Assembly (NCBI RefSeq): GCF_015679185.1 | Contig: NZ_CP064939.1 | Location: 3,348,001 to 3,412,000 of the forward strand | Direction of reading: 5' to 3' | DNA from: Pedobacter endophyticus | Lineage (GTDB): Bacteria; Bacteroidota; Bacteroidia; Sphingobacteriales; Sphingobacteriaceae | Length of the DNA stretch: 64,000 nucleotides | Shown: one piece after another, positions 26,667-34,948 of the stretch | How positions within the stretch are numbered: position 1 is the stretch's first letter | How the letters are laid out: every line of letters begins with the position of its first letter | Notes under the pieces: model-generated | What the model saw: only the letters and a program-made list of their open reading frames with translations | Database searches by the model: none | Told to the model about the DNA's origin: nothing | Position numbers and translations under genes: made by a program

Positions 26667-27527
26667 ATGAAAAAATATACATATAAATCACTAGCGCTAT
26701 TCTTAGTTATTACATCACTAACATCTTGTCTTAAAGATGATAGCCTGGTTTTAGATCCTAAAAAGGGGCATAATGTAATCGAGTTTGCTAACCCAGGACA
26801 AATTGCAATTAATGGCAGTATTTACCCCTTGTATGTGCTGTCTTATGAGGTAGTCCCAGAAGTTTCTACAACCGTTACTGTCAGTTATTCTGGTCCTGAA
26901 ACGGAGGCACCGGAAGATATTACTGTTAATTTAGCTTTAGCTCCCAGTTCTGTAATTGAGGAGTATAACACGAAACAAGATAAACATTACGAACTGATGC
27001 CAACTTCAAATTATACCTTTAACACAAGTTCAGTCGTTATTAAAAAAGGAACAACCAAAGCTAGTTTTGATATTAAGTTTAAACCCAATACATTCGATCT
27101 ATCCAAGGCACTCGTGTTGCCATTGAAGATCGTTTCCGCCTCTTCTGGTATTGTTAGTGGAAACTTCAACGTTATACTCTTAAATGTAGGCGCAAAAAAC
27201 GCTTATGACGGTATTTATCAGTATACCACATCTGCAAGTACCTCTTTACAGCCAAATAAGAATGTTGAAGTCGAACTGATTACGCAGTCGTCTACAACAG
27301 TAGGTCTTTCTCCAGGACTATTAGCCACTTACAGTAACGTTGTTACCTACACGGTAGACCCTACTACGCTTGCAGTGACTGTTACTTGTCCGTCTTTGGG
27401 CGTGCAAACACCCCAAGATGTTAGAAGCAAATACGACCCTACAACAAAAACATTTACGGTTTTTTGGAAGCAAGGAAATGGCAATAGAACTTTTGAAGAA
27501 ACACTTGTTTATAAAAGAGGGAGATAA
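26667..27527 (+). CDS. DUF1735 surface lipoprotein (cassette A)
   Basis: A 286-residue lipoprotein with lipobox LTSC (Cys21), followed by L-K-D-D, which fits the K-(D/E)2 surface-export signal of Bacteroidota lipoproteins. Residues about 50-180 are the DUF1735 domain (TVSYSGPETEAPEDITV, VVIKKGTTKASFDIKFKP, ASSGIVSGNFNVILLNV). The remaining 100 residues, after AKNAYDGIY, resemble a DUF4361-like C-terminal domain, and are much shorter and quite different from those of the paralogue in cassette B. Such proteins are usually surface glycan- or ligand-binding partners of SusCD pairs. It ends the cassette; a hairpin terminator follows at 27574. Confidence 0.82.
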   Translation: MKKYTYKSLALFLVITSLTSCLKDDSLVLDPKKGHNVIEFANPGQIAINGSIYPLYVLSYEVVPEVSTTVTVSYSGPETEAPEDITVNLALAPSSVIEEYNTKQDKHYELMPTSNYTFNTSSVVIKKGTTKASFDIKFKPNTFDLSKALVLPLKIVSASSGIVSGNFNVILLNVGAKNAYDGIYQYTTSASTSLQPNKNVEVELITQSSTTVGLSPGLLATYSNVVTYTVDPTTLAVTVTCPSLGVQTPQDVRSKYDPTTKTFTVFWKQGNGNRTFEETLVYKRGR

Positions 27528-27573
27528 ATATCAGACCGTTTTCTATTTGAAACAGGCCAGCAACTTAATATTG

Positions 27574-27604
27574 GTCCCAGTTAGGCAACTAGCTGGGACT
27601 TTTT
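27574..27604 (+). terminator. Rho-independent terminator after cassette A
   Basis: Eleven-base arms (27574-27584 and 27589-27599, one mismatch) with a GCAA loop, followed by TTTTT. It lies 46 bases after the stop of the DUF1735 gene. Confidence 0.85.
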
Positions 27605-28101
27605 GGTTATAGAAAGCGCCGTACTTTTGCTACATGCGCTGTACCCTGCGCGATGCAGCCCTTGCTATTGCTCCTTCATATCAAACGCATCTTTGCTCAA
27701 TTTGATGATCACGATCAGCTGTTAACCGCACTTTCTGTCCAAAAAATCTTCAAAACCTCATAATTCAGCCCATGTTTTCGGCCGAATTCTTGGTTCAGCG
27801 ATGCAAAAATTCTATTTTTCTTTAAAATCAAACTTAAGAATCAAACATAATTAACGGACTTTTTAGTTATGTAGCGTTTATTGTCAAAAATCGTCGTCTT
27901 TTTCGCCTAATTTATGCCTTTTCGCCCTATACTAAAACGTTTTTCCAGCCAAAAAACTGTGCGTCCTTGCCGATTAACGGCCACTACCCCATTGTGGGGC
28001 CATAATTCCACGGTGATTTCGTTATTTGATGACTTATTTTCCCAAAAAGCCACAACTTGTAGAAATAATTACCCGTTTTTGTTAAAAAATGTTAAAATAA
28101 A
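27605..28101. other. Long leader region between cassettes A and B, no gene seen
   Basis: About 500 bases between the terminator of cassette A and the promoter of cassette B. It is AT-rich without a coding frame of note. A small inverted repeat, CCCCATTGTGGGG near 27990-28002, is visible. No homology to the upstream region of cassette A is evident, so the duplication did not obviously include this region, or it has diverged. Confidence 0.4.
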
Positions 28102-28131
28102 TTTGGTGGTATTGTTAACTAACTATATTTT
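28102..28131 (+). promoter_or_regulatory. Probable promoter for cassette B
   Basis: TTTG (28102-28105), 18-base spacer, TATATTTT (28124-28131), one base off TAnnTTTG, and the same spacing as the promoter of cassette A. The SusC ATG is 38 bases further on. Confidence 0.5.
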
Positions 28132-28169
28132 AGCGCCTAACAAATCATTAACTAACCTATTATTTTATT

Positions 28170-31100
28170 ATGAAAAAACTTCTACAAAGTTTGTTCATTC
28201 TTATGTTCGTTGCGTTCAGCGCAGCGGCTCAAGAAAGAACAGTCAGTGGAACAGTAACATCCCAAGAAGATGGCCTACCAGTTCCAGGTGCAACAGTTAG
28301 AGTCAAAGAAATCCCCAATCTCGGCGCACAAACCGGCGCAAATGGCAAATTCACTCTAAAAGTACCAGCAAACGGCAAAACACTTATCGTTACTTTTTTG
28401 GGCTATGGCACCAGAGAGTTCGCTATTCCTAGCAGTAATGTGCTTAATGCGGTGTTAGTATCCGACGTAACCTCGCTAAATGAAGTTGTAGTAACCGCTG
28501 GCGGTATTACCATTCAACGTAGACAGCAGGGTAACCAATCGACAACCGTAAAAGCCGAAGAGCTAACTCAAGGCAAGGCCTTTAACGTTGCCAGCGCTTT
28601 AACAGGTAAAGTGGCGGGTTTGCAAGTAAATGCCGTGAGTAGTGGTGTTAACCCAAGCGTTCGTTTAGTATTAAGAGGAAACCGCTCATTGCTTGGAAAT
28701 AACCAGGCGTTGGTTGTTGTCGATAATGTTATTGTACCGAGTGACATTTTGGGTAATTTGAATCCCGAAGATATTGAGAACATTGAGGTACTGAATGGTG
28801 CCGGAGCAGCTGCGCTCTACGGATCAGATGCATCTAACGGTGCCTTGATTATTCAGACCAAAAAAGGCAAAAGAGGTACATCATCGATCAATGTAAGCCA
28901 CACAACCAACGTAGAGCAAGTAAGTTTCTTGCCTCAATTACAAGAGCGTTTTGGCTCAGGTACAGGTAACGATGATGTTCCAACTTATACGGCTTTTGAG
29001 AACCAACAATATGGACCAGCATTCGATGGTACTGTTCGCCCTATTGGCAAGCCGCTGGCAGATGGATCAATCCAGTCTGTACCTTACTCATTCAACAGCG
29101 ATGAAAACAAAAACGCATTTTGGGAAACAGGCTATTCAAATCAAACAGATTTTAATGTTTCATCAGGCGATGAAAAGGGAACTTATTATTTCTCTGGCCA
29201 GTATTTCGATCAAAAAAGTACCGTTCCGGGCGATAAGTACAACAGGTTCACCATGCGTATTAACGGTGAGCGTAACCTAACGCAAAACCTTACTTTCAGT
29301 TTCAATGCCAACTACGTGCAAAATCGCTACAATACCTCATCTGCAATCTCTGCAGTTTTCGATAACGTATTGCAGTCGCCTGGGCAAATTCCTTTAACCA
29401 GGTATAAGGATTACAAAAATGATCCATTCTCTACTCCAGACGGATATTACAATGAATACTATCAAAACCCATATTTCGCTTTGGGCAATAACCGTAGCAT
29501 TACCCGCAACGATTATTTAACAGGAAATGTCCAGTTGAAGTGGTTCCCGATTAAGGAATTATCTTTATTGGTGAGAGCGAGTTTATCAAACCGTAGCTTT
29601 GCAAACAAATCGACCACTGATAAATATACTTATTCTGATTACCGTTTAAGACTAACATCAAACTTCTCAAATATTCTTGGTTCGGTAAGCGATTACTCGG
29701 GTTTTAACACGCAAATAAACCCTGAGTTTATTGCGCAGTACATCAAGAAACTATCAAGAGATTTTACCTTGAATGTAATCGCTGGTGGTACAGTAAGACA
29801 AAACACATACAAAACCGTAAATGTGAATACCAATGGCGGTTTGGCTCAAGGTGGTTTCTTCAACATTGGTAATGGCCTTCAAAATCCAGGTGCGAGCGAA
29901 GCAAATTATAAAGCCAGACAAATTGGCCTCTATGGCGATGCCCGTTTAGGTTTCAGAGACTATCTGTATTTGCACGTAACCGGAAGAAACGATTGGAGAT
30001 CGATTTTATCTCCCGAGAACAGATCGTTCTTCTATCCATCTGCTGATATCTCGTTCATTGCGTCGGATGCGATTCCTTTCTTAAAGAATTCAAACGTAAT
30101 TGAATCATTAAAAATCCGTGGTGGTGTATCAAAAGTAGGTAACGTAAACTTAGGCAACAACTCTAACTTCGGTGCTTACGCCCTATTGCCAACATTTGGC
30201 TCGGCTTATGGATATCCTTACGGCGGTATTCCGGGCTACACTTTGGGCGATAGAATCGTTGCTGCAGACATTAAGCCGGAGATGACTTTAGCCTATGAAG
30301 GCGGTATCGATTTCTCTTTACTTAAATCGAGAGTTACCGGTAGTTTCACTTATTATAATACCAGCACTACAGATCAAACGGTGCCAATCGACGTGGCAAC
30401 CTCAACAGGTTTCAACAAATTCTTAACCAACACTGGTGAAGTAACCAACAAAGGTGTTGAAACATCACTTCGCGTTGTGCCAGTAAGAAATACAACCAAC
30501 GGATTAGAAGTTTCGGTAGGTGCAAACTATACTTACAACGAAAACAAGGTGGCTTCGATCAGCAACGGTTTAAGTCAGATTTCGCTATCAGGATCTGCAA
30601 CTACGGGCTTGGGCGTTTGGGCGATCGAAGGACAGTCTTTCCCATCGCTTAAAGGTACTGACTATGTAAGAGATACCGAAGGCAGAATAATTGTAGATCG
30701 TATTACAGGATTTCCAAGTTTGACCACTGGAACGTTTATTTTAGGAAATACAGAGCCAAAACACCGTTTAGGATTAGATGCAACGGCATCATTTAAAGGG
30801 TTCCGTTTAGCGGCCTTGTTCGAATATAGAGGCGGTTTTGTGATGGCCCAAAGTTCTGGAAGCTACGACTTCTCAGGAGCGGGAATCAGAACCACCTATT
30901 TTAACCGCGAGCGTTTCGTTGTGCCAAACTCTTCTTACTTAGATCCGGCAACCAACACTTATGTAGAGAATACAAACATTACCACGCGTACAGGTGGAGT
31001 TGACTTTTGGACCAACGGACCAACAAACACTGGTGTAGGTACCAACTATGTGTATTCAGCAGCTTTCTGGAAATTAAGAGAGTTATCATTGGGATATGAT

Positions 31101-31316
31101 ATTCCTAAATCGGTTTTGGGGAATTTAAAATATGTTAAGGCCGCTCGTATTAGTATTCAGGGTAGAAACTTATTTATCTGGACTCCAAAAACAAATATTT
31201 ACACAGACCCGGAATACAGTTCTGCCGGAGCTGACAACAATGGTATAGGTATCGTTAACCTTGGCCAAACGCCTCCAGCCAGATTTTATGGAGCAACCTT
31301 ATCATTAACATTTTAA
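28170..31316 (+). CDS. SusC/RagA-family TonB-linked outer-membrane transporter (cassette B)
   Basis: An intact 1048-residue SusC. Signal peptide MKKLLQSLFILMFVAFSAAAQ, CarboxypepD_reg domain (about 22-100), plug (about 115-225, LNEVVVTAGG...GAAALYGSDASNGALIIQTKKGK), then a 22-strand-type barrel ending QTPPARFYGATLSLTF. It imports ligand held by its SusD partner using TonB energy. Identity to the broken SusC of cassette A is very high over its whole length, with differences mainly synonymous, plus a few exchanges in presumed outer loops (for example around residues 480-560 and 660-690). No glycoside hydrolase is nearby, so the substrate may not be a glycan. Confidence 0.93.
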   Translation: MKKLLQSLFILMFVAFSAAAQERTVSGTVTSQEDGLPVPGATVRVKEIPNLGAQTGANGKFTLKVPANGKTLIVTFLGYGTREFAIPSSNVLNAVLVSDVTSLNEVVVTAGGITIQRRQQGNQSTTVKAEELTQGKAFNVASALTGKVAGLQVNAVSSGVNPSVRLVLRGNRSLLGNNQALVVVDNVIVPSDILGNLNPEDIENIEVLNGAGAAALYGSDASNGALIIQTKKGKRGTSSINVSHTTNVEQVSFLPQLQERFGSGTGNDDVPTYTAFENQQYGPAFDGTVRPIGKPLADGSIQSVPYSFNSDENKNAFWETGYSNQTDFNVSSGDEKGTYYFSGQYFDQKSTVPGDKYNRFTMRINGERNLTQNLTFSFNANYVQNRYNTSSAISAVFDNVLQSPGQIPLTRYKDYKNDPFSTPDGYYNEYYQNPYFALGNNRSITRNDYLTGNVQLKWFPIKELSLLVRASLSNRSFANKSTTDKYTYSDYRLRLTSNFSNILGSVSDYSGFNTQINPEFIAQYIKKLSRDFTLNVIAGGTVRQNTYKTVNVNTNGGLAQGGFFNIGNGLQNPGASEANYKARQIGLYGDARLGFRDYLYLHVTGRNDWRSILSPENRSFFYPSADISFIASDAIPFLKNSNVIESLKIRGGVSKVGNVNLGNNSNFGAYALLPTFGSAYGYPYGGIPGYTLGDRIVAADIKPEMTLAYEGGIDFSLLKSRVTGSFTYYNTSTTDQTVPIDVATSTGFNKFLTNTGEVTNKGVETSLRVVPVRNTTNGLEVSVGANYTYNENKVASISNGLSQISLSGSATTGLGVWAIEGQSFPSLKGTDYVRDTEGRIIVDRITGFPSLTTGTFILGNTEPKHRLGLDATASFKGFRLAALFEYRGGFVMAQSSGSYDFSGAGIRTTYFNRERFVVPNSSYLDPATNTYVENTNITTRTGGVDFWTNGPTNTGVGTNYVYSAAFWKLRELSLGYDIPKSVLGNLKYVKAARISIQGRNLFIWTPKTNIYTDPEYSSAGADNNGIGIVNLGQTPPARFYGATLSLTF

Positions 31317-31327
31317 TACACACTGAT

Positions 31328-32959
31328 ATGAAAAAGATTTTAAACGTCATATTGATAGGTGCCGTTGCAGTGGGCTTCGCTTCCTGCAAAAAGTATCTTG
31401 ATATTAATACAAATCAAAACAGCGCAACAAGTTCAACGCCTGCGCTCGTATTGCCTCAGGCCATTGTGGGTACTGCAGCAATTACTCAGTCGCTTAACAG
31501 CGCTTATTATTTTCCGGGTGGTTTTTCTGCCAACATTTTTGGTGTGGGTGGTTACGGAGCCAGCGTAACTTATGCCTATACCGCCGGTAGCTTCGTAACA
31601 GGTTTTTCTTCCTCGTACGATAATGCAACCGATTACCAGTATGTTATTGATAACACATCTGCCGATCCAGCATTAGCTTATTCAACTGCAATTGCCAGAA
31701 TTATGAAGGCATTTGTTTTCGCCAGAATAGTAGATCAGTATAACGACGTGCCTTACACAGATGCTGTTAAAGGTAATGCCGTGCTTACCCCGAAATACGA
31801 TAAGGCCGAAGACATCTATAAAGATCTCATTGCTCAGCTTACCGCATCAATCGATGCAATTGCTGCGGCGCAAGGAGGTACAGTGGCAAATAAGGTAGTT
31901 GCAAGTACCGATCCATTATTTAAAGGAGATATGGATTTGTGGAAAAAGTTTGCAAACACGATTAAACTGAGATTACTGATCAAAATGCGTGGCGTGCCCG
32001 AGCAGGCATCTTATGCTACAACAGAATTTGCTGCTTTGAACACCACACTTGGTTTCTTAACAACAAACGCATTGGTAAACCCTGGCTATGTTAAAGAAGC
32101 AAACAGACAAAGCCCGATTTACGGATCGCTTGGTTTCGCTAGTGATGGTACCAGGTCGCAAGGTCAGGCAATCCCTACTAAATGGATTCTATCTTTTTAT
32201 AATGGAACCAAATTGTCTGATCCCGGACGCGGACGCGTAATCTATCGTGGTTTCCCCAGCACCCCTACCAATCAGTTGGGTGAAGAGAATACCGTATCAA
32301 CTCAAGTTCCACCAACCGGATTTTCTGCTTGGTTTACCGGAGTTGATGCAAACACACCAGGGCTAGGTGTGGCCAAAGGCCCATCGCAAGGTCAGCCTTT
32401 AATGTTGGCCGCAGAAAGTCATTTCTTACAAGCCGAAGCTTACGTGAGAGGTTATTTAACAGGCGACGCCAAAGCAGCGTTTGAATCTGGCATTACCGCT
32501 TCATTCAATTATCTATACCAAAACCAAAATGGTACCGTAGACGCAGGAAAAAATGTTAGTGCCGATGTTGCAGCCTATATCGCTGCAAATGCCGATCAAA
32601 GTGCAAATCCATTGGTTTATTTAGCCAACTGGAACTTTACAGATAAGCCCTTAGCCAGCGATTATAATCAAAGCACCTTAGAAAGAAGAATTGAGGCGAT
32701 CATTACTCAAAAGTACATTGCATTTAACGTAATTCACGCCGATGAAGCTTTCAACGAATTTAAGCGTACTACCTATCCACGCGTTGTAAATGGCTCGCAA
32801 GATCCAGTATTAACGTTTGCTTCAAAGCAGTCAGTTTCAACACGCCCAGACAGAATGATCGGAAGGGTTCTTTATCCACAAAGTGAGTATAACCTGAATC
32901 CTACAAATGTTCCTTCGGTTACAATATTCGGTTCGCGAATTTTCTGGGACTTAAATTAA
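31328..32959 (+). CDS. SusD-like_2/RagB family nutrient-binding lipoprotein (cassette B)
   Basis: A 543-residue lipoprotein (Cys20 in GFASCKKYLDINTN). Motifs match its paralogue in cassette A: LVLPQAIVGTAA, YSTAIARIMKAFVFARIVDQYNDVPY, LWKKFANTIKLRLLIKM, SHFLQAEAYVRGYLTGDAKAAF and IEAIITQKYIAFNVIHADEAFNEFKRT. The two differ mostly at about residues 190-210, 255-275 and 400-440, likely ligand-facing or loop regions. It begins 11 bases after the SusC stop, the same spacing as in cassette A. Role: outer-membrane ligand-binding lid for the SusC at 28170. Confidence 0.91.
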   Translation: MKKILNVILIGAVAVGFASCKKYLDINTNQNSATSSTPALVLPQAIVGTAAITQSLNSAYYFPGGFSANIFGVGGYGASVTYAYTAGSFVTGFSSSYDNATDYQYVIDNTSADPALAYSTAIARIMKAFVFARIVDQYNDVPYTDAVKGNAVLTPKYDKAEDIYKDLIAQLTASIDAIAAAQGGTVANKVVASTDPLFKGDMDLWKKFANTIKLRLLIKMRGVPEQASYATTEFAALNTTLGFLTTNALVNPGYVKEANRQSPIYGSLGFASDGTRSQGQAIPTKWILSFYNGTKLSDPGRGRVIYRGFPSTPTNQLGEENTVSTQVPPTGFSAWFTGVDANTPGLGVAKGPSQGQPLMLAAESHFLQAEAYVRGYLTGDAKAAFESGITASFNYLYQNQNGTVDAGKNVSADVAAYIAANADQSANPLVYLANWNFTDKPLASDYNQSTLERRIEAIITQKYIAFNVIHADEAFNEFKRTTYPRVVNGSQDPVLTFASKQSVSTRPDRMIGRVLYPQSEYNLNPTNVPSVTIFGSRIFWDLN

Positions 32960-32966
32960 TAAAGAC

Positions 32967-33899
32967 ATGAAAAAAAATATTCTAAAATCTATAACACTTC
33001 TGCTTGCGGTAACTTCGCTTACCTCTTGCTTGAAAGATGACCGCCTGGTTCTTGATCCGGCAAAGGGCCATAATGTAATTGAGTTTGCTAACCCCGCTCA
33101 AATTGTTAGAACCGGCACTCCATCGCCGATGTATGCATTCTCATATGAGTCAACTTCTAGTCCGGTTTTACCTGTTACTGTAAGCTACTCTGGCCCAGAG
33201 GCGACTGCTCCGCAGGATATAACCGTTCAGATTGCGGTTGGTGCCGATTCGAAAATTACCGAATACAACACGGCAACTGGCGATCATTTTGTGAAGCTTC
33301 AGCCTGCGAGCTATACAATTTCGGCAACCGAAGTTGTAATTAAAGCCGGAACGAGCAAAGCCACTTTTAATGTTAGCTTTAAACCAGCCACTTTTAACTT
33401 TGCGGCTGCCGAAGTATTGCCATTAACAATTACTTCAGCTTCTTCGGGCATCATCAGCGGAAACTTTAACACCATTTTGTTAAATGTAAGTGCAAAAAAT
33501 GCGTACGATGGTGTGTATGCCATGCAGGCCGGAAGTTTTGTACAGCGTTACAGCAACCCAACTACGCCAACAACAGGCGATAATTTAAATGGAAGTACGG
33601 CAACGAATCCGGATGTAACTTTAACCACAGTTGGAGCCAATACCGTACAAATTGGCAACTTGAAATGGGCCGGTGGTACTTCAAACGTTGCTGGTATCGA
33701 TAACCTACAAGCAACTGTAGACCCTGCAACCAATCTGGTTACCATGAAAGCGCTGGGTAATGCTACATTAGCAAACATCCCAGGTTCTGTTAACAAATAT
33801 GATCCGGCAACGAAAACATTTACCTTAAATTTCGACTGGAACCAAACAGGAGCAAAAAGGGTTTACTCTTTAAACATAAAGTATAAAGCATCCAGATAG
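32967..33899 (+). CDS. DUF1735 surface lipoprotein (cassette B)
   Basis: A 310-residue lipoprotein with Cys21 followed by L-K-D-D, the surface-export pattern. The first 180 residues (KGHNVIEFANPAQIV, TVSYSGPEATAPQDITV, SSGIISGNFNTILLNVSAKNAYDGVY) are a DUF1735 domain close to that of cassette A. The C-terminal part (about 185-310) has VTLTTVGANTVQIGNLKWAG and VNKYDPATKTFTLNFDWNQTG, typical of DUF4361-like domains, and is little like the cassette A version except in KYDPxTKTFT. It starts 7 bases after the SusD-like stop. It probably decorates the transporter on the cell surface and helps capture the ligand. Confidence 0.83.
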   Translation: MKKNILKSITLLLAVTSLTSCLKDDRLVLDPAKGHNVIEFANPAQIVRTGTPSPMYAFSYESTSSPVLPVTVSYSGPEATAPQDITVQIAVGADSKITEYNTATGDHFVKLQPASYTISATEVVIKAGTSKATFNVSFKPATFNFAAAEVLPLTITSASSGIISGNFNTILLNVSAKNAYDGVYAMQAGSFVQRYSNPTTPTTGDNLNGSTATNPDVTLTTVGANTVQIGNLKWAGGTSNVAGIDNLQATVDPATNLVTMKALGNATLANIPGSVNKYDPATKTFTLNFDWNQTGAKRVYSLNIKYKASR

Positions 33900-33918
33900 T
33901 TTTAGATGCGAGTTTTTA

Positions 33919-33954
33919 ATGTCCCTTGAACAAGTTTCAAGGGACATTTTTTTT
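33919..33954 (+). terminator. Strong rho-independent terminator after cassette B
   Basis: Perfect 12-base arms (33919-33930 and 33936-33947) with a five-base loop and a run of eight T. It is 19 bases after the DUF1735 stop and precedes the next small gene. Confidence 0.92.
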
Positions 33955-33996
33955 AAGTTTATTTCTTTATATTTATACAAGACAATTCAGCTCAGT

Positions 33997-34695
33997 ATGA
34001 AAACAAAATTTTACCTCTCGGCCCTGGCCCTATTCGCTGGCCTCCACCTGTGCTCGGCACAGGAACAAAAAACTACTTCTTTATCTGATGCAACCAAAGT
34101 GGTGTATGCCATGAACGATGCCAAAAAGCTTGACGGCGTTTACTCCGTAATGAAAGATGATGATAAGGTGTTGTTAAGGGGTGTATATAAAGACAATACC
34201 CGAACGGGCAATTGGTATGCTTTTAATGATAACGGGAAGGTGTTTTTGAGATACAATTACGACCTGAACAAATTGGTTTACCTGGATACGCTGAGTATTA
34301 ATCGTTTAAGTGTAAACGTAGATACGACCGACCCAACAGCTAAAGAAAAGGCAAGCATTCCGGTTCCCATTGCATCTATTGATCAATACATTTCTTTATT
34401 GGGAACCGAGCTAAAGCGAATGATTTTAAAAGAAAACAGAAACGCTGATGGCACCCTCGATGTAGATTTAACAACCAATATAGATAAAAAGGGCAAGGCT
34501 AATTATGAAGCTACTTATTTTGCCGATGGACTAAAAGTGGTGAAACGCCTGGTTATTGCCGAAAAAGGATTTGATATAGATTGGATTCCATCCAGCTATA
34601 ACGGCCAGAATTATGCATCAACATTTACTGTAAAGGCAAGAATCGATTTTACACAAAAACCGGGCATCAAACAGCGTTTTATTTGGGTTTATTAA
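33997..34695 (+). CDS. Secreted hypothetical protein with a YwqK/MORN-like element
   Basis: A 232-residue protein from the ATG at 33997; a longer frame opens at 33919 but that part lies in the terminator hairpin of cassette B, so it is not used. Signal peptide MKTKFYLSALALFAGLHLCSAQ. Residues about 38-90 include LDGVYSVMKDDDKVLLRGVYKDNTRTGNWYAFNDNGKVFLRYNYD, which resembles one MORN/YwqK-type repeat. The last third (YEATYFADGLKVVKRLVI...VKARIDFTQK) is beta-rich. No known family is confidently recognised. It stands alone with its own terminator, between two SusC units; the function is unknown. Confidence 0.7.
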   Translation: MKTKFYLSALALFAGLHLCSAQEQKTTSLSDATKVVYAMNDAKKLDGVYSVMKDDDKVLLRGVYKDNTRTGNWYAFNDNGKVFLRYNYDLNKLVYLDTLSINRLSVNVDTTDPTAKEKASIPVPIASIDQYISLLGTELKRMILKENRNADGTLDVDLTTNIDKKGKANYEATYFADGLKVVKRLVIAEKGFDIDWIPSSYNGQNYASTFTVKARIDFTQKPGIKQRFIWVY

Positions 34696-34732
34696 GTGCC
34701 CTGATATCCCCTCTTTTTCCTTGTTTTTATTC

Positions 34733-34754
34733 AGGCCCATTCGGGCCTTTTTTT
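34733..34754 (+). terminator. Rho-independent terminator after the secreted protein
   Basis: AGGCCC / GGGCCT stem (34733-34738 and 34743-34748) with an ATTC loop and seven T. It lies 37 bases after the stop codon at 34695. Confidence 0.85.
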
Positions 34755-34870
34755 ATGCGCCTAAAAACCAACCCTTAACGCAATTGTGTCTGAATTGTTT
34801 GGCAGTTCCGTAATAGAAAAGTCATAATTCGGCCAAATCAAACCAATTATACAAATTATTAGTTGTAAAG

Positions 34871-34901
34871 TTTGGATTACACATAATGTGCCATAAATTA
34901 G
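34871..34901 (+). promoter_or_regulatory. Possible promoter for the third SusC/SusD pair
   Basis: TTTG (34871-34874), 19-base spacer, TAAATTAG (34894-34901). The -7 element is an imperfect match to TAnnTTTG. The SusC ATG lies 47 bases downstream. Confidence 0.4.
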
Positions 34902-34948
34902 ATGCCACGTTTTAATTATTAATCATAAATCACCCTATTTATCAAATC

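Noticed and set aside
33919..33996. Longer N-terminus for the secreted protein starting at 33919
   Set aside because: This segment coincides with the hairpin and T-run of the cassette B terminator, and the signal peptide begins at 33997.
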